Below, piece after piece: positions 34,453-42,904 of a stretch of DNA of 64,000 nucleotides; within the stretch, counting starts at the first letter, position 1; each line of letters begins with the position of its first letter. Under the pieces are notes generated by a model, which saw only the letters and a program-made list of their open reading frames with translations, made no database searches and had not been told where the DNA came from. Source of the stretch: SG8-32-3 sp964514055. GTDB taxonomy: Archaea; Thermoproteota; Bathyarchaeia; Bathyarchaeales; Bathycorpusculaceae. The stretch is taken from the NCBI GenBank assembly GCA_964514055.1, contig CAZEPB010000001.1:1-64000 (forward strand). The letters run 5' to 3'. The translations under genes were made by a program, and so were the position numbers.

Positions 34453-35511
34453 TTAGGCTATTCCTTTCGTAACCATGAGTTCAGCGCTGAGGATGCCAGC
34501 GCCTGCGGCTCCACGGATGGTGTTATGTCCCAAGCACAGGTACTTCACTGTCATTATCGGGTCCTTTCGAATTCTGCCGACCACGACGCTCATGCCTTTG
34601 CCTTCGTTCCTGTCATATCGGGGTTGAGGCCTGTTCGGTTCCTTCCTTACAACGATTGGGTTTTCTGGAGCAGAGGGCAACTTCAGCTTTTGCGGTTCGC
34701 CTCTAAACTGGCTGAAGGCTTCTTCGACCTCCTCCACGGTGGGGTCAGCGTCAAGCTTCACGAAGACTGATTCCAAATGTCCATCTCTCACGTTGACGCG
34801 GTGACAGCTTGAGCTGAGAACGAAATCTGCAGGACATACTCTCTTGCCGTCGAATGCGCCCAGTATCTTCAGGGATTCGCACTCCAGTTTCTCCTCTTCC
34901 TTGGGGATGAACGGAACAACATTGTCGATTATGTCCAATGACGAGACGCCTGGGTATCCAGCGCCGCTTAGCGCTTGCATGGTTGAGACTAAGACTTGTT
35001 TGAGACCGAACCGCATGAGCGGCTTCAGCGTCATCGCTAGTTGAATGGTGGAACAGTTGGGGTCTGTTGAGATAAAGCCTTTCCAGCCCCTCAGCCTCTG
35101 CTGGATGGGAATGAGTGCCAAATGGTCTGGGTTCACTTCTGGTATGATTAGGGGAACGTCGTTATCCATGCGATGTGCGCTTGCCTTGCTGAAGACGGGG
35201 TATAACGCGGCGAATTCTGACTCAACCGGTCCTGCCAAGTCTCCGGGTAACGCTGAGAAGACGAAATCCACGTTGCCCGCTTTTTCCACTGATTCCACGT
35301 CAGTGTGCACTACGTTCATTTCAGCGATTTCTCTAGGCAGGTTCGACTCCAAGGTCCAGTTGCAGGCGTCTTTGTACTTTTTGCCCGCTGACCTTTCCGA
35401 AGCGGCGAGCACTTCAATCTTGAACCAAGGGTGCCCCTGTAACAGCTGGATGAACCGTTGTCCAACGGCTCCCGTTGCGCCTAGTATGGCTACTTTACGG
35501 TTTGAAGACAT
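34453..35511 (-). CDS. asd: aspartate-semialdehyde dehydrogenase
   Basis: Reduces aspartyl phosphate to the semialdehyde with NADPH. GATGAVGQRFIQLL is the dinucleotide loop; the catalytic cysteine is in STDPNCSTIQLAM, and SSCHRVNVRDGH supplies substrate-binding residues. 352 residues, archaeal/fungal-type. Its start overlaps the lysC stop by 17 bp, so the two sequential enzymes are probably translated together. Confidence 0.94.
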   Translation of the reverse strand: MSSNRKVAILGATGAVGQRFIQLLQGHPWFKIEVLAASERSAGKKYKDACNWTLESNLPREIAEMNVVHTDVESVEKAGNVDFVFSALPGDLAGPVESEFAALYPVFSKASAHRMDNDVPLIIPEVNPDHLALIPIQQRLRGWKGFISTDPNCSTIQLAMTLKPLMRFGLKQVLVSTMQALSGAGYPGVSSLDIIDNVVPFIPKEEEKLECESLKILGAFDGKRVCPADFVLSSSCHRVNVRDGHLESVFVKLDADPTVEEVEEAFSQFRGEPQKLKLPSAPENPIVVRKEPNRPQPRYDRNEGKGMSVVVGRIRKDPIMTVKYLCLGHNTIRGAAGAGILSAELMVTKGIA

Positions 35512-36676
35512 TACTTATCGCGTCCTTTGCTCTTTTGAGTTGGTTTTCTTCGATAAAAACGTTAATGGTCGCCTTGCTGGTGGTGACCTCGATTATGTTG
35601 ATGCCTTGCTTGCTAAGCGCGGTGCTTAAGGCTGCGACTCCGCCAGGCGACTCGATAAACGTTGGATGGCTTACCTGAAGCATCGCCACGTTTTCCCTGT
35701 GGCTCACCGCCTTAAAACTTGGCACGCTGTGCAGCTTGCGTATTATGTCGGCGATGTTGCCGTCTGAAGTAAACACAGTGATTGACCGACTTCCCGAGCT
35801 AACGCCGTATATGGGTTTTTGGCTGAGCGCCGAGAAGACTTCTCTGAGGTTTCCAGCGTTCACCTCGCAGACCACGTTGACCGCAATCAAGTCGTTGCGA
35901 CTCTGCAGCTCAGAGGAGTTAATGTTGAAAGAGCCTGTGATTTCGGTGCCTCCAACCGCGAGGTTGCCTGAGGAGAAGTCCACAACCCTAAGCATCTGGT
36001 TTGGCTGCTTGTACCTTAAGGCTTCAGGCTTCACGATTTTTGCGCCGCCCTGAGCTAAGTCAAACATTTCATGTATGTCCAGCTTGTTAAGCGACTTGGC
36101 TTTAGACACGATTTTCGGGTCTGCCGATAGCACGCCGCTGGTTTCTTTGACTAGTATCACTTCGTCCGCGTCTAAGCATTTAGCCAGCACCAAAGCGGTC
36201 GTGTCGCTTCCGCCTCTTCCGAGACTGGTTATTCTGCCGTTTGGGTCTTTTCCTATGAAGCCGCAAACCACGGGTATAGCATTACCGAGCAGCGGCGCTA
36301 TGAATTTCCTTGCCAGCTCGGCGGTTTTTTCCATGTCTGGTTTTGCGTTGCGGAAGTTGGAGTCGGTTATCAATGGCCAGTTGTCGTTGCCCGGGTCGAA
36401 GAGTTCAGCTTTTGCACCTCGGGCTCTCAGGGCGGAGCAGAAGAATCGTGCGCTGACTCGTTCGCCCATGGATATTAACTCAGCGTAATCAGAGTCGCTC
36501 ACGTCGCCTAATTGCGAGGTTGTGTTGAGTAGGCTGTCGGTTGTTTTGCCCATTGCAGAAACCACCACTACGATTTCCTTGTAGTTTGCGTCTGCGACCA
36601 TCTGGGCTGCCTGCGCAAGTTTTTCCCCTGTAGCAAGGTCAGCGCCTCCGAATTTGATGACTACCCGGTTGCTCAC
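35495..36676 (-). CDS. lysC: aspartate kinase with ACT domains
   Basis: Phosphorylates aspartate, the committed step to lysine, threonine and methionine. KFGGADLATGEKL replaces the usual KFGGTS motif, SLGRGGSDTTA is the nucleotide site and ETSGVLSADPKIV the substrate loop. Two C-terminal ACT units (about residues 260-393) suggest feedback control by an amino acid. 393 residues. The A-D in place of T-S in the first motif is unusual but the rest of the active site looks intact. Confidence 0.93.
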   Translation of the reverse strand: MSNRVVIKFGGADLATGEKLAQAAQMVADANYKEIVVVVSAMGKTTDSLLNTTSQLGDVSDSDYAELISMGERVSARFFCSALRARGAKAELFDPGNDNWPLITDSNFRNAKPDMEKTAELARKFIAPLLGNAIPVVCGFIGKDPNGRITSLGRGGSDTTALVLAKCLDADEVILVKETSGVLSADPKIVSKAKSLNKLDIHEMFDLAQGGAKIVKPEALRYKQPNQMLRVVDFSSGNLAVGGTEITGSFNINSSELQSRNDLIAVNVVCEVNAGNLREVFSALSQKPIYGVSSGSRSITVFTSDGNIADIIRKLHSVPSFKAVSHRENVAMLQVSHPTFIESPGGVAALSTALSKQGINIIEVTTSKATINVFIEENQLKRAKDAISNVFKP

Positions 36677-36691
36677 AGGTTTTCACCTAAA

Positions 36692-37486
36692 TCAGGATAA
36701 ACCCAGCACATCTTCCATGCTGAAGATTCTGGGTTGCGTCTGGCGGCTGACCCATTCCGCCGCGTACACAGCACCTTGCGCGAAAACGCTGCGCGAGAAA
36801 GCGGTGTGCTCTATCCGGAGCATTTCGTATGGTCCTGCAACTATGAGGTCATGGATGCCTGGAACACCGCCTGCGCGTAACGCTGTGATTTCGAGTTCTT
36901 CGGGCTGTCTGGGGCTTGTGCCTTCTCTCCCGTACACGGTTCGGGTGTAGCCGCGAACGTCTGTGATGATGTGACCTAGTTTTTTGGCTGTTCCGCTCGG
37001 CGCGTCTTTTTTGCCTATGTGGTGAATTTCGCTTATGCTGAACGTGTATTCCTGCGGAAAAGCCTTTAGCGCTTGGGCGAGTTTGAAAAGTATGTTGACG
37101 CCTACGCTGAAGTTTGGTGATAAGACGGCTGGAATCTTGCCTTGAACGGCTTCGCGTAGTTGGCGGGTTTGTTCTTCAGTGAAGCCTGTTGTGCCCAAGA
37201 CTATGCGCTTGCCCAGTGCGGCGACAGCAGGTATGTTTTGCATTTCGGCTGAGGGTGCAGTGAAGGTCACGTAAACGTCTGCGTCTTTGACGGCTTCGCT
37301 GATTCTGTCGGAGCCAACAATTCGCGTGTCTGAGTCGCAGATGCCTAATTCACGTAGGGTTCTGCCTATGTTGGGATTGCCTATTGCTTCGACTGCGCCG
37401 ACTATTTGGTGTCCTTTGGCGGTGGCTTCGTGGATGACGGCGTTTCCCATTCTGCCTGCGGCGCCTGCTACGCATAGCCTAAGCAT
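36692..37486 (-). CDS. dapB: 4-hydroxy-tetrahydrodipicolinate reductase
   Basis: NAD(P)H-dependent second dedicated enzyme of the DAP pathway. GAAGRMGNAV is the dinucleotide loop; the substrate site EIHHIGKKDAPSGTA with the catalytic His and Lys is clear, and GVPGIHDLIVAGPYE follows. 264 residues. Its start overlaps the dapA stop by 8 bp. Confidence 0.95.
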   Translation of the reverse strand: MLRLCVAGAAGRMGNAVIHEATAKGHQIVGAVEAIGNPNIGRTLRELGICDSDTRIVGSDRISEAVKDADVYVTFTAPSAEMQNIPAVAALGKRIVLGTTGFTEEQTRQLREAVQGKIPAVLSPNFSVGVNILFKLAQALKAFPQEYTFSISEIHHIGKKDAPSGTAKKLGHIITDVRGYTRTVYGREGTSPRQPEELEITALRAGGVPGIHDLIVAGPYEMLRIEHTAFSRSVFAQGAVYAAEWVSRQTQPRIFSMEDVLGLS

Positions 37487-38513
37487 ATGTGAGTCCCTGC
37501 CAGTATTGTTCGTTGTATAATCGTTCTCTTAGGTCGACGGAGAAGAAGTCGGCTATGGGCTGAAGTATCGACGGGTTGGTTTCGTAGACTTTGCGGGCGT
37601 TGGCGAGGACTATTTCGAGACCAGCGCGCGTCATTTTTCCCAGCGGTTGTCTGCATGGTCCTGAGGGCATGCCTAGAATGTTCATCAGCGTCTTGGTTGC
37701 CAGTGGGTTGCGGGCTTTACAAGTCACTGGTCCAAAGGGCGTCTGTTCTTGTGTTTTGACTGTTATTATGCTGAAGAGCGGTTTCAAGGCTGCGTAGAGC
37801 CTGTTAGCTTCTTCTGTTCTGTGAGCGAGCAAGGCTTGGGTTAGGCTCTGCACTGTACGTGGGACTATGTTAGAAGCAACGGAGACGACACCTGTTGCGG
37901 CGATGTCGGGCGAGGTCATCATGGCGAAGGTTTTGTCGTCGTCGCCTGAGAGAATTGCAAAGTCGCTGCCGCAGAGTTTGCGAGTTAACCGCATGTTGTC
38001 GAGGTCGCCTGTGGCTTCTTTGACTGCGCTTACGTTTGGGTATTGCTGGTGAAGAACCGCTAAGTCCTGAGGATAGAGTTGGGTGCCTGTTCTGCCAGGG
38101 ATAACGTAGGGAATGACTTGGACTTCTGGAAACTGCTTCGCGACGGGTTCCACGTATTCTCTGCGTATCTCCAACGAGCTAGGTCCATTATAATACGGGT
38201 CAACAAGCAAAACGTATTTCACGCCTATTTTGGCGGCGTGTTCCGTGCCGTCAATGGCTTCTTGAGTGCTGTTGCTTCCTGTGCCAGCTATGGTTAAGCC
38301 TTTGCTTCCATTGTACTCGTAAACTTTTTCGATTACTTTGTTGTGTTCGTTCCAGTCTAAGGTCGGGCTTTCGCCTGTTGTGCCAACGGCGAGAATGCCG
38401 CTGACGCCTTCATGGATTTGGAATTCTACGAGTCTGCGTAACCCTTCATAGTCCACTTGGTGATCTGTCATGGGGGTTACGAGCGCGGTGTAGCAACCAC
38501 TAAATGTTACCAT
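37479..38513 (-). CDS. dapA: 4-hydroxy-tetrahydrodipicolinate synthase
   Basis: TIM-barrel lyase condensing aspartate semialdehyde and pyruvate. GTTGESPTL binds pyruvate carboxylate and the Schiff-base lysine is in AVKEATGDLDN. 344 residues, about 50 longer than most DapA because of a C-terminal tail (from about 290) that is not in the core fold. Other members of the NAL superfamily are possible by sequence alone, but the dap operon fixes the role. First gene of the lysine operon. Confidence 0.92.
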   Translation of the reverse strand: MVTFSGCYTALVTPMTDHQVDYEGLRRLVEFQIHEGVSGILAVGTTGESPTLDWNEHNKVIEKVYEYNGSKGLTIAGTGSNSTQEAIDGTEHAAKIGVKYVLLVDPYYNGPSSLEIRREYVEPVAKQFPEVQVIPYVIPGRTGTQLYPQDLAVLHQQYPNVSAVKEATGDLDNMRLTRKLCGSDFAILSGDDDKTFAMMTSPDIAATGVVSVASNIVPRTVQSLTQALLAHRTEEANRLYAALKPLFSIITVKTQEQTPFGPVTCKARNPLATKTLMNILGMPSGPCRQPLGKMTRAGLEIVLANARKVYETNPSILQPIADFFSVDLRERLYNEQYWQGLTYA

Positions 38514-38520
38514 TTCACAT

Positions 38521-38536
38521 ACCTCTTTTGAGAGGT
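38521..38536 (-). promoter_or_regulatory. dapA leader hairpin covering the ribosome binding site
   Basis: On the - strand ACCTCT-CAAA-AGAGGT forms a perfect 6-bp stem; the 3' arm AGAGGT is the SD, 8 bases from the dapA ATG. A TATA-like TTAAATAA at about 38554-38561 would place the start close to the hairpin's 5' arm, so transcript mapping decides whether the full stem is made. A second box near 38580-38590 would include it. Confidence 0.4.
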
Positions 38537-38712
38537 AACAATTAGCAGGTGGATTATTTAAGCTTTTTCCGTTTTCAGTAAATATTTTACGAATAACGCA
38601 ACAAAAATTTACAAAATAACCCTGAAGACTTTCTAATAATCACTATTTTCGTACCGAACTCAAGCAGCAAAATCCCAGCACCAAAACTGAAAGAACAGTT
38701 CACTCAACGTTT

Positions 38713-38741
38713 CAATCTATATAAAGGGGGGCTATAGACTG
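38713..38741 (+). repeat. conserved promoter block, copy 1 (upstream of ftr)
   Basis: CTATATAAA followed by GGGGGG and CTATAGACTG. All 29 bases are identical to 63744-63772 upstream of the RadB-like gene; the 15-base part GGGGGCTATAGACTG also occurs on the - strand at 45105-45119. It contains a good BRE/TATA and extends to about the expected transcription start. Most likely a promoter with a shared regulator site between TATA and start. Confidence 0.7.
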
Positions 38742-38841
38742 CCGTGAGCGCATCAGAAAACGGCGAAATCTTCACGAAAACTCTTAAATGAGAGCGAGAA
38801 ATAACTGAAGCTAAGATTTAACGCACATTAATCAGAAAAGG

Positions 38842-39834
38842 ATGATATGCAAAATGGCAGCAACAACCGAAAAAAAACTTGAAATTCTAAGCTACGACGA
38901 CAAAGCAAAAACTTTCACCGTAAAATCCCCCCAGACAGGACACATCTGCACAATAGTTGACACCTTCGCAGAAATGTTCCCACTTTGGGCTGGACGCATT
39001 CTAATCACCGCGGAAAACGAAAAATGGGCTTTAACAGCCGCCAACGTCGCCACAGGCTTCGCCACCAGCGTCATCATGGCGCCAGCAGAAGCCGCCATCG
39101 AACAGCCAGTACCCGCAGACCAGACTCCCGACAACCGTCCTGGCGTGCTCATCCAAATCTACAACCGCGACCGCTTCGAGCTTAAACATCAACTCATGGA
39201 ACGCATAGGACAATGCATAATGACATGCCCCACAACCTCAGCGTTCAACGGCTTAACAGCAGCCAAAAGAAAACTCACTGTCGGCAGAAGCCTACGCTAC
39301 TTCGGCGACGGCTTCCAAAAGAAAACCATGGTCGGCAACCGCAAATGCTGGAAAATCCCAGTCATGGAAGGCAACTTCATCGTAGAAGACGTTTTCGGCG
39401 CACAGGAAGCCGTTGCAGGAGGCAACTTCATGATATTCGCCGAAAACCAAGATTCAGGGCTTAAAGCGTCAGAAGCAGCCGCTGACGCAATCCGCGCATA
39501 CGCTCCTGACGTGATCATGCCGTTCCCAGGCGGTGTGTGCAGAGCAGGCAGCAAAGCAGGTTCGCTTAAGTATAAGATGAAAGCCTCAACAAATCATCCT
39601 TACTGCCCAACACTGCGCACTGTGGTGCCTGACTCGGTTGTTCCAGAAAACGTAAACAGCGTCTACGAAATCGTCATTAACGGGTTAACTCTTGACGCCG
39701 TGAAAAACGCCATGAAACAAGGCGTAACAGCAGCCGCAGAAGCACACGGCGTAGTGAAGATTTCAGCAGGCAACTACGGCGGAAAACTAGGACCTTACAA
39801 AGCCTTCCTGAAAGAAGCCATAGAAGCCGAATAA
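38842..39834 (+). CDS. ftr: formylmethanofuran:tetrahydromethanopterin formyltransferase
   Basis: Transfers the formyl group between methanofuran and H4MPT in the archaeal C1 branch. GQCIMTCPTTSAFNGL, RYFGDGFQ, WKIPVMEGNFIVEDVFG, MPFPGGVCRAGSK, NHPYCPTLR and the C-terminal ISAGNYGGKLG are family blocks. 330 residues; an ATG at 38854 (MAATTEKK) is an alternative start and better spaced from AAAAGG. Stands alone, away from mtd at 23.3 kb, and carries the repeated promoter block. Confidence 0.93.
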   Translation: MICKMAATTEKKLEILSYDDKAKTFTVKSPQTGHICTIVDTFAEMFPLWAGRILITAENEKWALTAANVATGFATSVIMAPAEAAIEQPVPADQTPDNRPGVLIQIYNRDRFELKHQLMERIGQCIMTCPTTSAFNGLTAAKRKLTVGRSLRYFGDGFQKKTMVGNRKCWKIPVMEGNFIVEDVFGAQEAVAGGNFMIFAENQDSGLKASEAAADAIRAYAPDVIMPFPGGVCRAGSKAGSLKYKMKASTNHPYCPTLRTVVPDSVVPENVNSVYEIVINGLTLDAVKNAMKQGVTAAAEAHGVVKISAGNYGGKLGPYKAFLKEAIEAE

Positions 39835-39837
39835 CCC

Positions 39838-39843
39838 TTTTTT
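39838..39843 (+). terminator. oligo-T terminator after ftr
   Basis: Six T residues beginning 4 bases after the ftr stop fit an archaeal T-run terminator. Confidence 0.4.
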
Positions 39844-39908
39844 CAAAGAAACAGCAATTTTTATCTTAACCGCCATAACCTAACTTATGGTCTAGAACAA
39901 ACCCAAAT

Positions 39909-41177
39909 GTGAAAAAATTGAGCATCACAAAGAAAAAAACCTCTCTGGAACTATTCAGACTTCGAAAAACACTCCAAGCGCTAGCCAGCAAAGAAGGAAG
40001 AGCCACAGAGCTGATTACGCTCTATGTTCCACCTGGAAAGCAGATAAGTGATGCCATAAACATGCTGCGTGACGAATATGGCACAGCGTCGAACATTAAA
40101 TCGAACACCACACGCAAAAACGTGCAGGACGCCATCGTAAAAGTGCAGCAGCGACTCAAGCTTTTCAAGGCACCTCCAGACAACGGGCTTGTGATATTCT
40201 GCGGAGCAATACCGCAAAACGGAGCAGGCAGCGAAAAAATGGAAACCTACGTTATTGAGCCACCTGAACCCATTAACATCTACCTGTACCGCTGCGACTC
40301 ACGGTTCCACACCGAGCACTTGCAGGAGCAGCTAAGAGAAAAGGAAACCTACGGCATACTTCTTATTGACGCTTCAGGAGCCACACTTGCCACGCTTCAA
40401 GGCAAAAGACTGGAAATAGTCCGAGAGATGACTTCAGGTGTGGCTGGGAAAACCCGTGCAGGTGGTCAATCAGCCAGAAGATACGAGCGGTTAAGGGATA
40501 TGCAGCTTAACGAGTATTTCACCCGTGTGGGTCAGCACGCCAACGAAACATTCCTTTCCATTGACACGTTGAAGGGCATAATACTTGCAGGTCCAGGACC
40601 CACAAAATACGATTTTGAAAAAGGCGACTACTTGAATTACATGCTTAAAAACAAGATAATTGACACGATTGACACGGCTTACGTGGAAGAGCAAGGCGTG
40701 AAGGAAGTAGTGGAAAAAGCACCTGAAATAATGCGTAAAGTCAGGTACATCGAAGAAAAGCAGATTATGCACCAGTTCCTGTACGAGGTTGGTCACGACA
40801 CTGGAATGATAACTTATGGTGAAGCTGAGGTGCGAAGAGCGCTTGAAGCTGGTGCCGTTCGAACACTTTTGATTTCAGAAAAGGTTGACCTTCTTCGCGT
40901 AACAGTTCAGTGCAGCGCATGCGGCTACGAGGAAAAACAAACCATCAAAACTCAAAAGCTGACGGAGTTTGAGCAGAGCTTGTCTGGAAAACCGTGCCCA
41001 AAATGTCAAGCGCCATCCTTAGCCATAGCCGACAAGCAGGACGTAATCGATGACTTGGCGCAACTAGCGGAACAGGCAAACAGTGACGTGGAGATAATTT
41101 CAACCGAGACAGAAGAAGGGCAAATGCTCAAGAACGCTTTCGGAGGAATAGCTGCCATCCTGAGGTTCAAAATGTAG
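39909..41177 (+). CDS. prf1: peptide chain release factor aRF1
   Basis: Recognises all three stop codons and triggers peptidyl-tRNA hydrolysis. NIKS (in TASNIKSNTTRKNV, near residue 55) is the codon-recognition motif and GGQ (AGGQSARRYER) the hydrolysis motif. The C-terminal domain has a zinc ribbon formed by CSACGYEE and CPKCQ. 422 residues, normal. GTG start at 39909. T/A-rich promoter sequence upstream. Confidence 0.97.
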   Translation: MKKLSITKKKTSLELFRLRKTLQALASKEGRATELITLYVPPGKQISDAINMLRDEYGTASNIKSNTTRKNVQDAIVKVQQRLKLFKAPPDNGLVIFCGAIPQNGAGSEKMETYVIEPPEPINIYLYRCDSRFHTEHLQEQLREKETYGILLIDASGATLATLQGKRLEIVREMTSGVAGKTRAGGQSARRYERLRDMQLNEYFTRVGQHANETFLSIDTLKGIILAGPGPTKYDFEKGDYLNYMLKNKIIDTIDTAYVEEQGVKEVVEKAPEIMRKVRYIEEKQIMHQFLYEVGHDTGMITYGEAEVRRALEAGAVRTLLISEKVDLLRVTVQCSACGYEEKQTIKTQKLTEFEQSLSGKPCPKCQAPSLAIADKQDVIDDLAQLAEQANSDVEIISTETEEGQMLKNAFGGIAAILRFKM

Positions 41178-41326
41178 AGAAGCTAGTTTGCGTTTGAATT
41201 TTAATTGCAGGCATTTTAGGCTTCATCTTGTTTTTGGATAAAGGGGCTAATTCCGAAAAACCCTTTAATAGTTCAAGGTCTCAATCGACAAGACGGAAAA
41301 GCTTGATCCTGAGGATGCAATGAGAC

Positions 41327-42628
41327 ATGCCAAAAAAGAAGAAAGGTTGGAAGGAAAGACAGAGCGAAAGGCAAAAAAAGCAGCAGGGCTCCCAAAAAGC
41401 CCATCAAAAGCAGAAAGAAAGAGAAACAAAAAGAAAGCCACGTCATTGGCCGATAGGCAAAATCCTTGTTGCAGTTTCCATAATTGTCCTAATAGTGGGA
41501 GTTTATGCAGTATGGCAATACACCATAAAGCCTTTCACAACAATTTACATTAGAGCTGATGGGTCAGTTGATCCTTCCGAGGCACCGATTTTGAATGTGG
41601 AAAACAGTTACTACACGTTCACAGGTGATATTTATGGTTCGCTCGTAATTGAGAAGGATAACATTGTTGTTGACGGAGCTAACTTCAGGCTTTCAGGGCA
41701 GGGTGGAACTAGTTCCAAAGGCGTGGATCTGAGTGAAAGAAGCAACGTGACAATAACAAACATGAGACTTAAAGACTTTGGCTATGGTGTCTATCTCTAC
41801 TTAGCATCTAATAATGTTCTTTCTCAAAACGATTTAACAAGCAATAATTACGGCATCGGGCTTGACTCTTCTTCGGATAATACTGTAAGTGGAAACAACA
41901 TAGAAAACAATCAGGATGGCATAAGTCTCACGTCTTCTTCAGATAACATCATTCATAAGAACAGCATAGCAAATAATCAGTATAGCTTGAGCCTAGCTTA
42001 TTCCTCAGGCAACGTCATAAGTGAAAACGCCATAGCACACAGTGATGGAGCAATTGGTCTTTCTTATTCATCAAACAACAGCATAACAGAGAACAGCATA
42101 GCAAACAACCAGTACAGCATAAGCATTACCTATGAGTCTTCAAGTAACAGTATTAGCGGAAACAGCATAACAGATAGTGATGGAGCAGTTTTGCTTTCTT
42201 CATCGAATAACAACAACGTTTCTGGAAACCAGATGAATTACAATCAAGAGGGTATCAGGATAGATGTTTCTTCAGGAAACAGCGTTTCTGGAAACACCAT
42301 AGCAAACGGTGAAGCAGCAATTACGCTTTATTCTTCGTCAGATAACCTCATAACGGAAAACGACGTGACAAGCAACCAGTATGGTATAGCGCTAACTTCT
42401 TCAGATAACAGTATATTCCATAACAGCTTTGTCAGCAACACTAACCAAGTCTTTTCATCAGATTCACGTAACACTTGGGATGATGGTTACCCTAGTGGCG
42501 GCAACTATTGGAGCGACTACCAAAACAGCTATCCTGACGCTGAGGAGCTAGACGACTCAGGGATATGGAACACACCATATGCTATCGACGATGATAACTC
42601 AGATAACTATCCGCTCATGAACCGCTAA
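41327..42628 (+). CDS. membrane-anchored parallel beta-helix (NosD-like) surface protein
   Basis: 433 residues. Very basic cytoplasmic N-terminus (1-43), one transmembrane helix (ILVAVSIIVLIVGVYAVW, about 46-63), then an extracellular right-handed beta-helix made of about ten imperfect 22-24 residue repeats of the type SSSDNTVSGNNI-ENNQDGISL, rich in Asn and Ser. The C-terminus has NTWDDGYPSGGNYWSDY, a motif frequent at the end of archaeal NosD/PGF-type surface proteins. Probable cell-surface carbohydrate-binding or structural protein. Stands alone; TATA-like CTTTAATAG near 41264. Confidence 0.8.
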   Translation: MPKKKKGWKERQSERQKKQQGSQKAHQKQKERETKRKPRHWPIGKILVAVSIIVLIVGVYAVWQYTIKPFTTIYIRADGSVDPSEAPILNVENSYYTFTGDIYGSLVIEKDNIVVDGANFRLSGQGGTSSKGVDLSERSNVTITNMRLKDFGYGVYLYLASNNVLSQNDLTSNNYGIGLDSSSDNTVSGNNIENNQDGISLTSSSDNIIHKNSIANNQYSLSLAYSSGNVISENAIAHSDGAIGLSYSSNNSITENSIANNQYSISITYESSSNSISGNSITDSDGAVLLSSSNNNNVSGNQMNYNQEGIRIDVSSGNSVSGNTIANGEAAITLYSSSDNLITENDVTSNQYGIALTSSDNSIFHNSFVSNTNQVFSSDSRNTWDDGYPSGGNYWSDYQNSYPDAEELDDSGIWNTPYAIDDDNSDNYPLMNR

Positions 42629-42904
42629 CTATTTGGCACCCAAAAGTTGTTCTGCTTCGCTTTTCCCAACGCCAGCTATAAGCAACCTCTTTTGTTTGGA
42701 AGTTAAGCCTGAAACGAGCTCAACTTTGGCGTGAAAAAGTTTTGAAAATTCCTTCACAAGTTCTTTGTTCACCTTGCCTTTAACAGGCTGCTCAGCGCAG
42801 AAAACCACGATTTCGCCGTCATCAACGGTTATTTTGAATTCAGGGGAGTTCGGTTTTACGAACACTTCGATTACTGAACCGTCTTTCGTGTCTTTTATGT
42901 TCAT
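42629..42904 (-). CDS. DUF167 (YggU) family protein
   Basis: 91 residues with VFVKPNSPEFKITVDD, the GKVNKELVKEFSKLF helix and the V-S-G-x-x-S-K-x-K segment that define DUF167. Function is unknown. The annotated longer start at 42916 lies inside the topoisomerase frame; the ATG at 42904 overlaps the topoisomerase stop as ATGA and is preferred, making a two-gene operon. Confidence 0.88.
   Translation of the reverse strand: MNIKDTKDGSVIEVFVKPNSPEFKITVDDGEIVVFCAEQPVKGKVNKELVKEFSKLFHAKVELVSGLTSKQKRLLIAGVGKSEAEQLLGAK

Larger units (their letters stand above)
38514..38841. other. intergenic region between dapA and ftr
   Basis: 328 bases between divergent genes. Left part: dapA leader hairpin and TATA boxes on the - strand. 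Centre: A/T-rich sequence without an open frame of note. Right part: a conserved promoter block at 38713-38741 and an A/T-rich leader of about 95 bases before ftr, which contains a second weak TATA-like CTTAAATG near 38786. Confidence 0.5.

Noticed and set aside
41320..41553. frame starting 7 bases before the surface-protein ATG
   Set aside because: Out of frame with the clear transmembrane/beta-helix protein and ends without any domain.
41800..42450. regularly spaced similar DNA segments that look like a repeat array
   Set aside because: They are the codons of the beta-helix repeats in a continuous reading frame, with variable period and no conserved spacers; not CRISPR.
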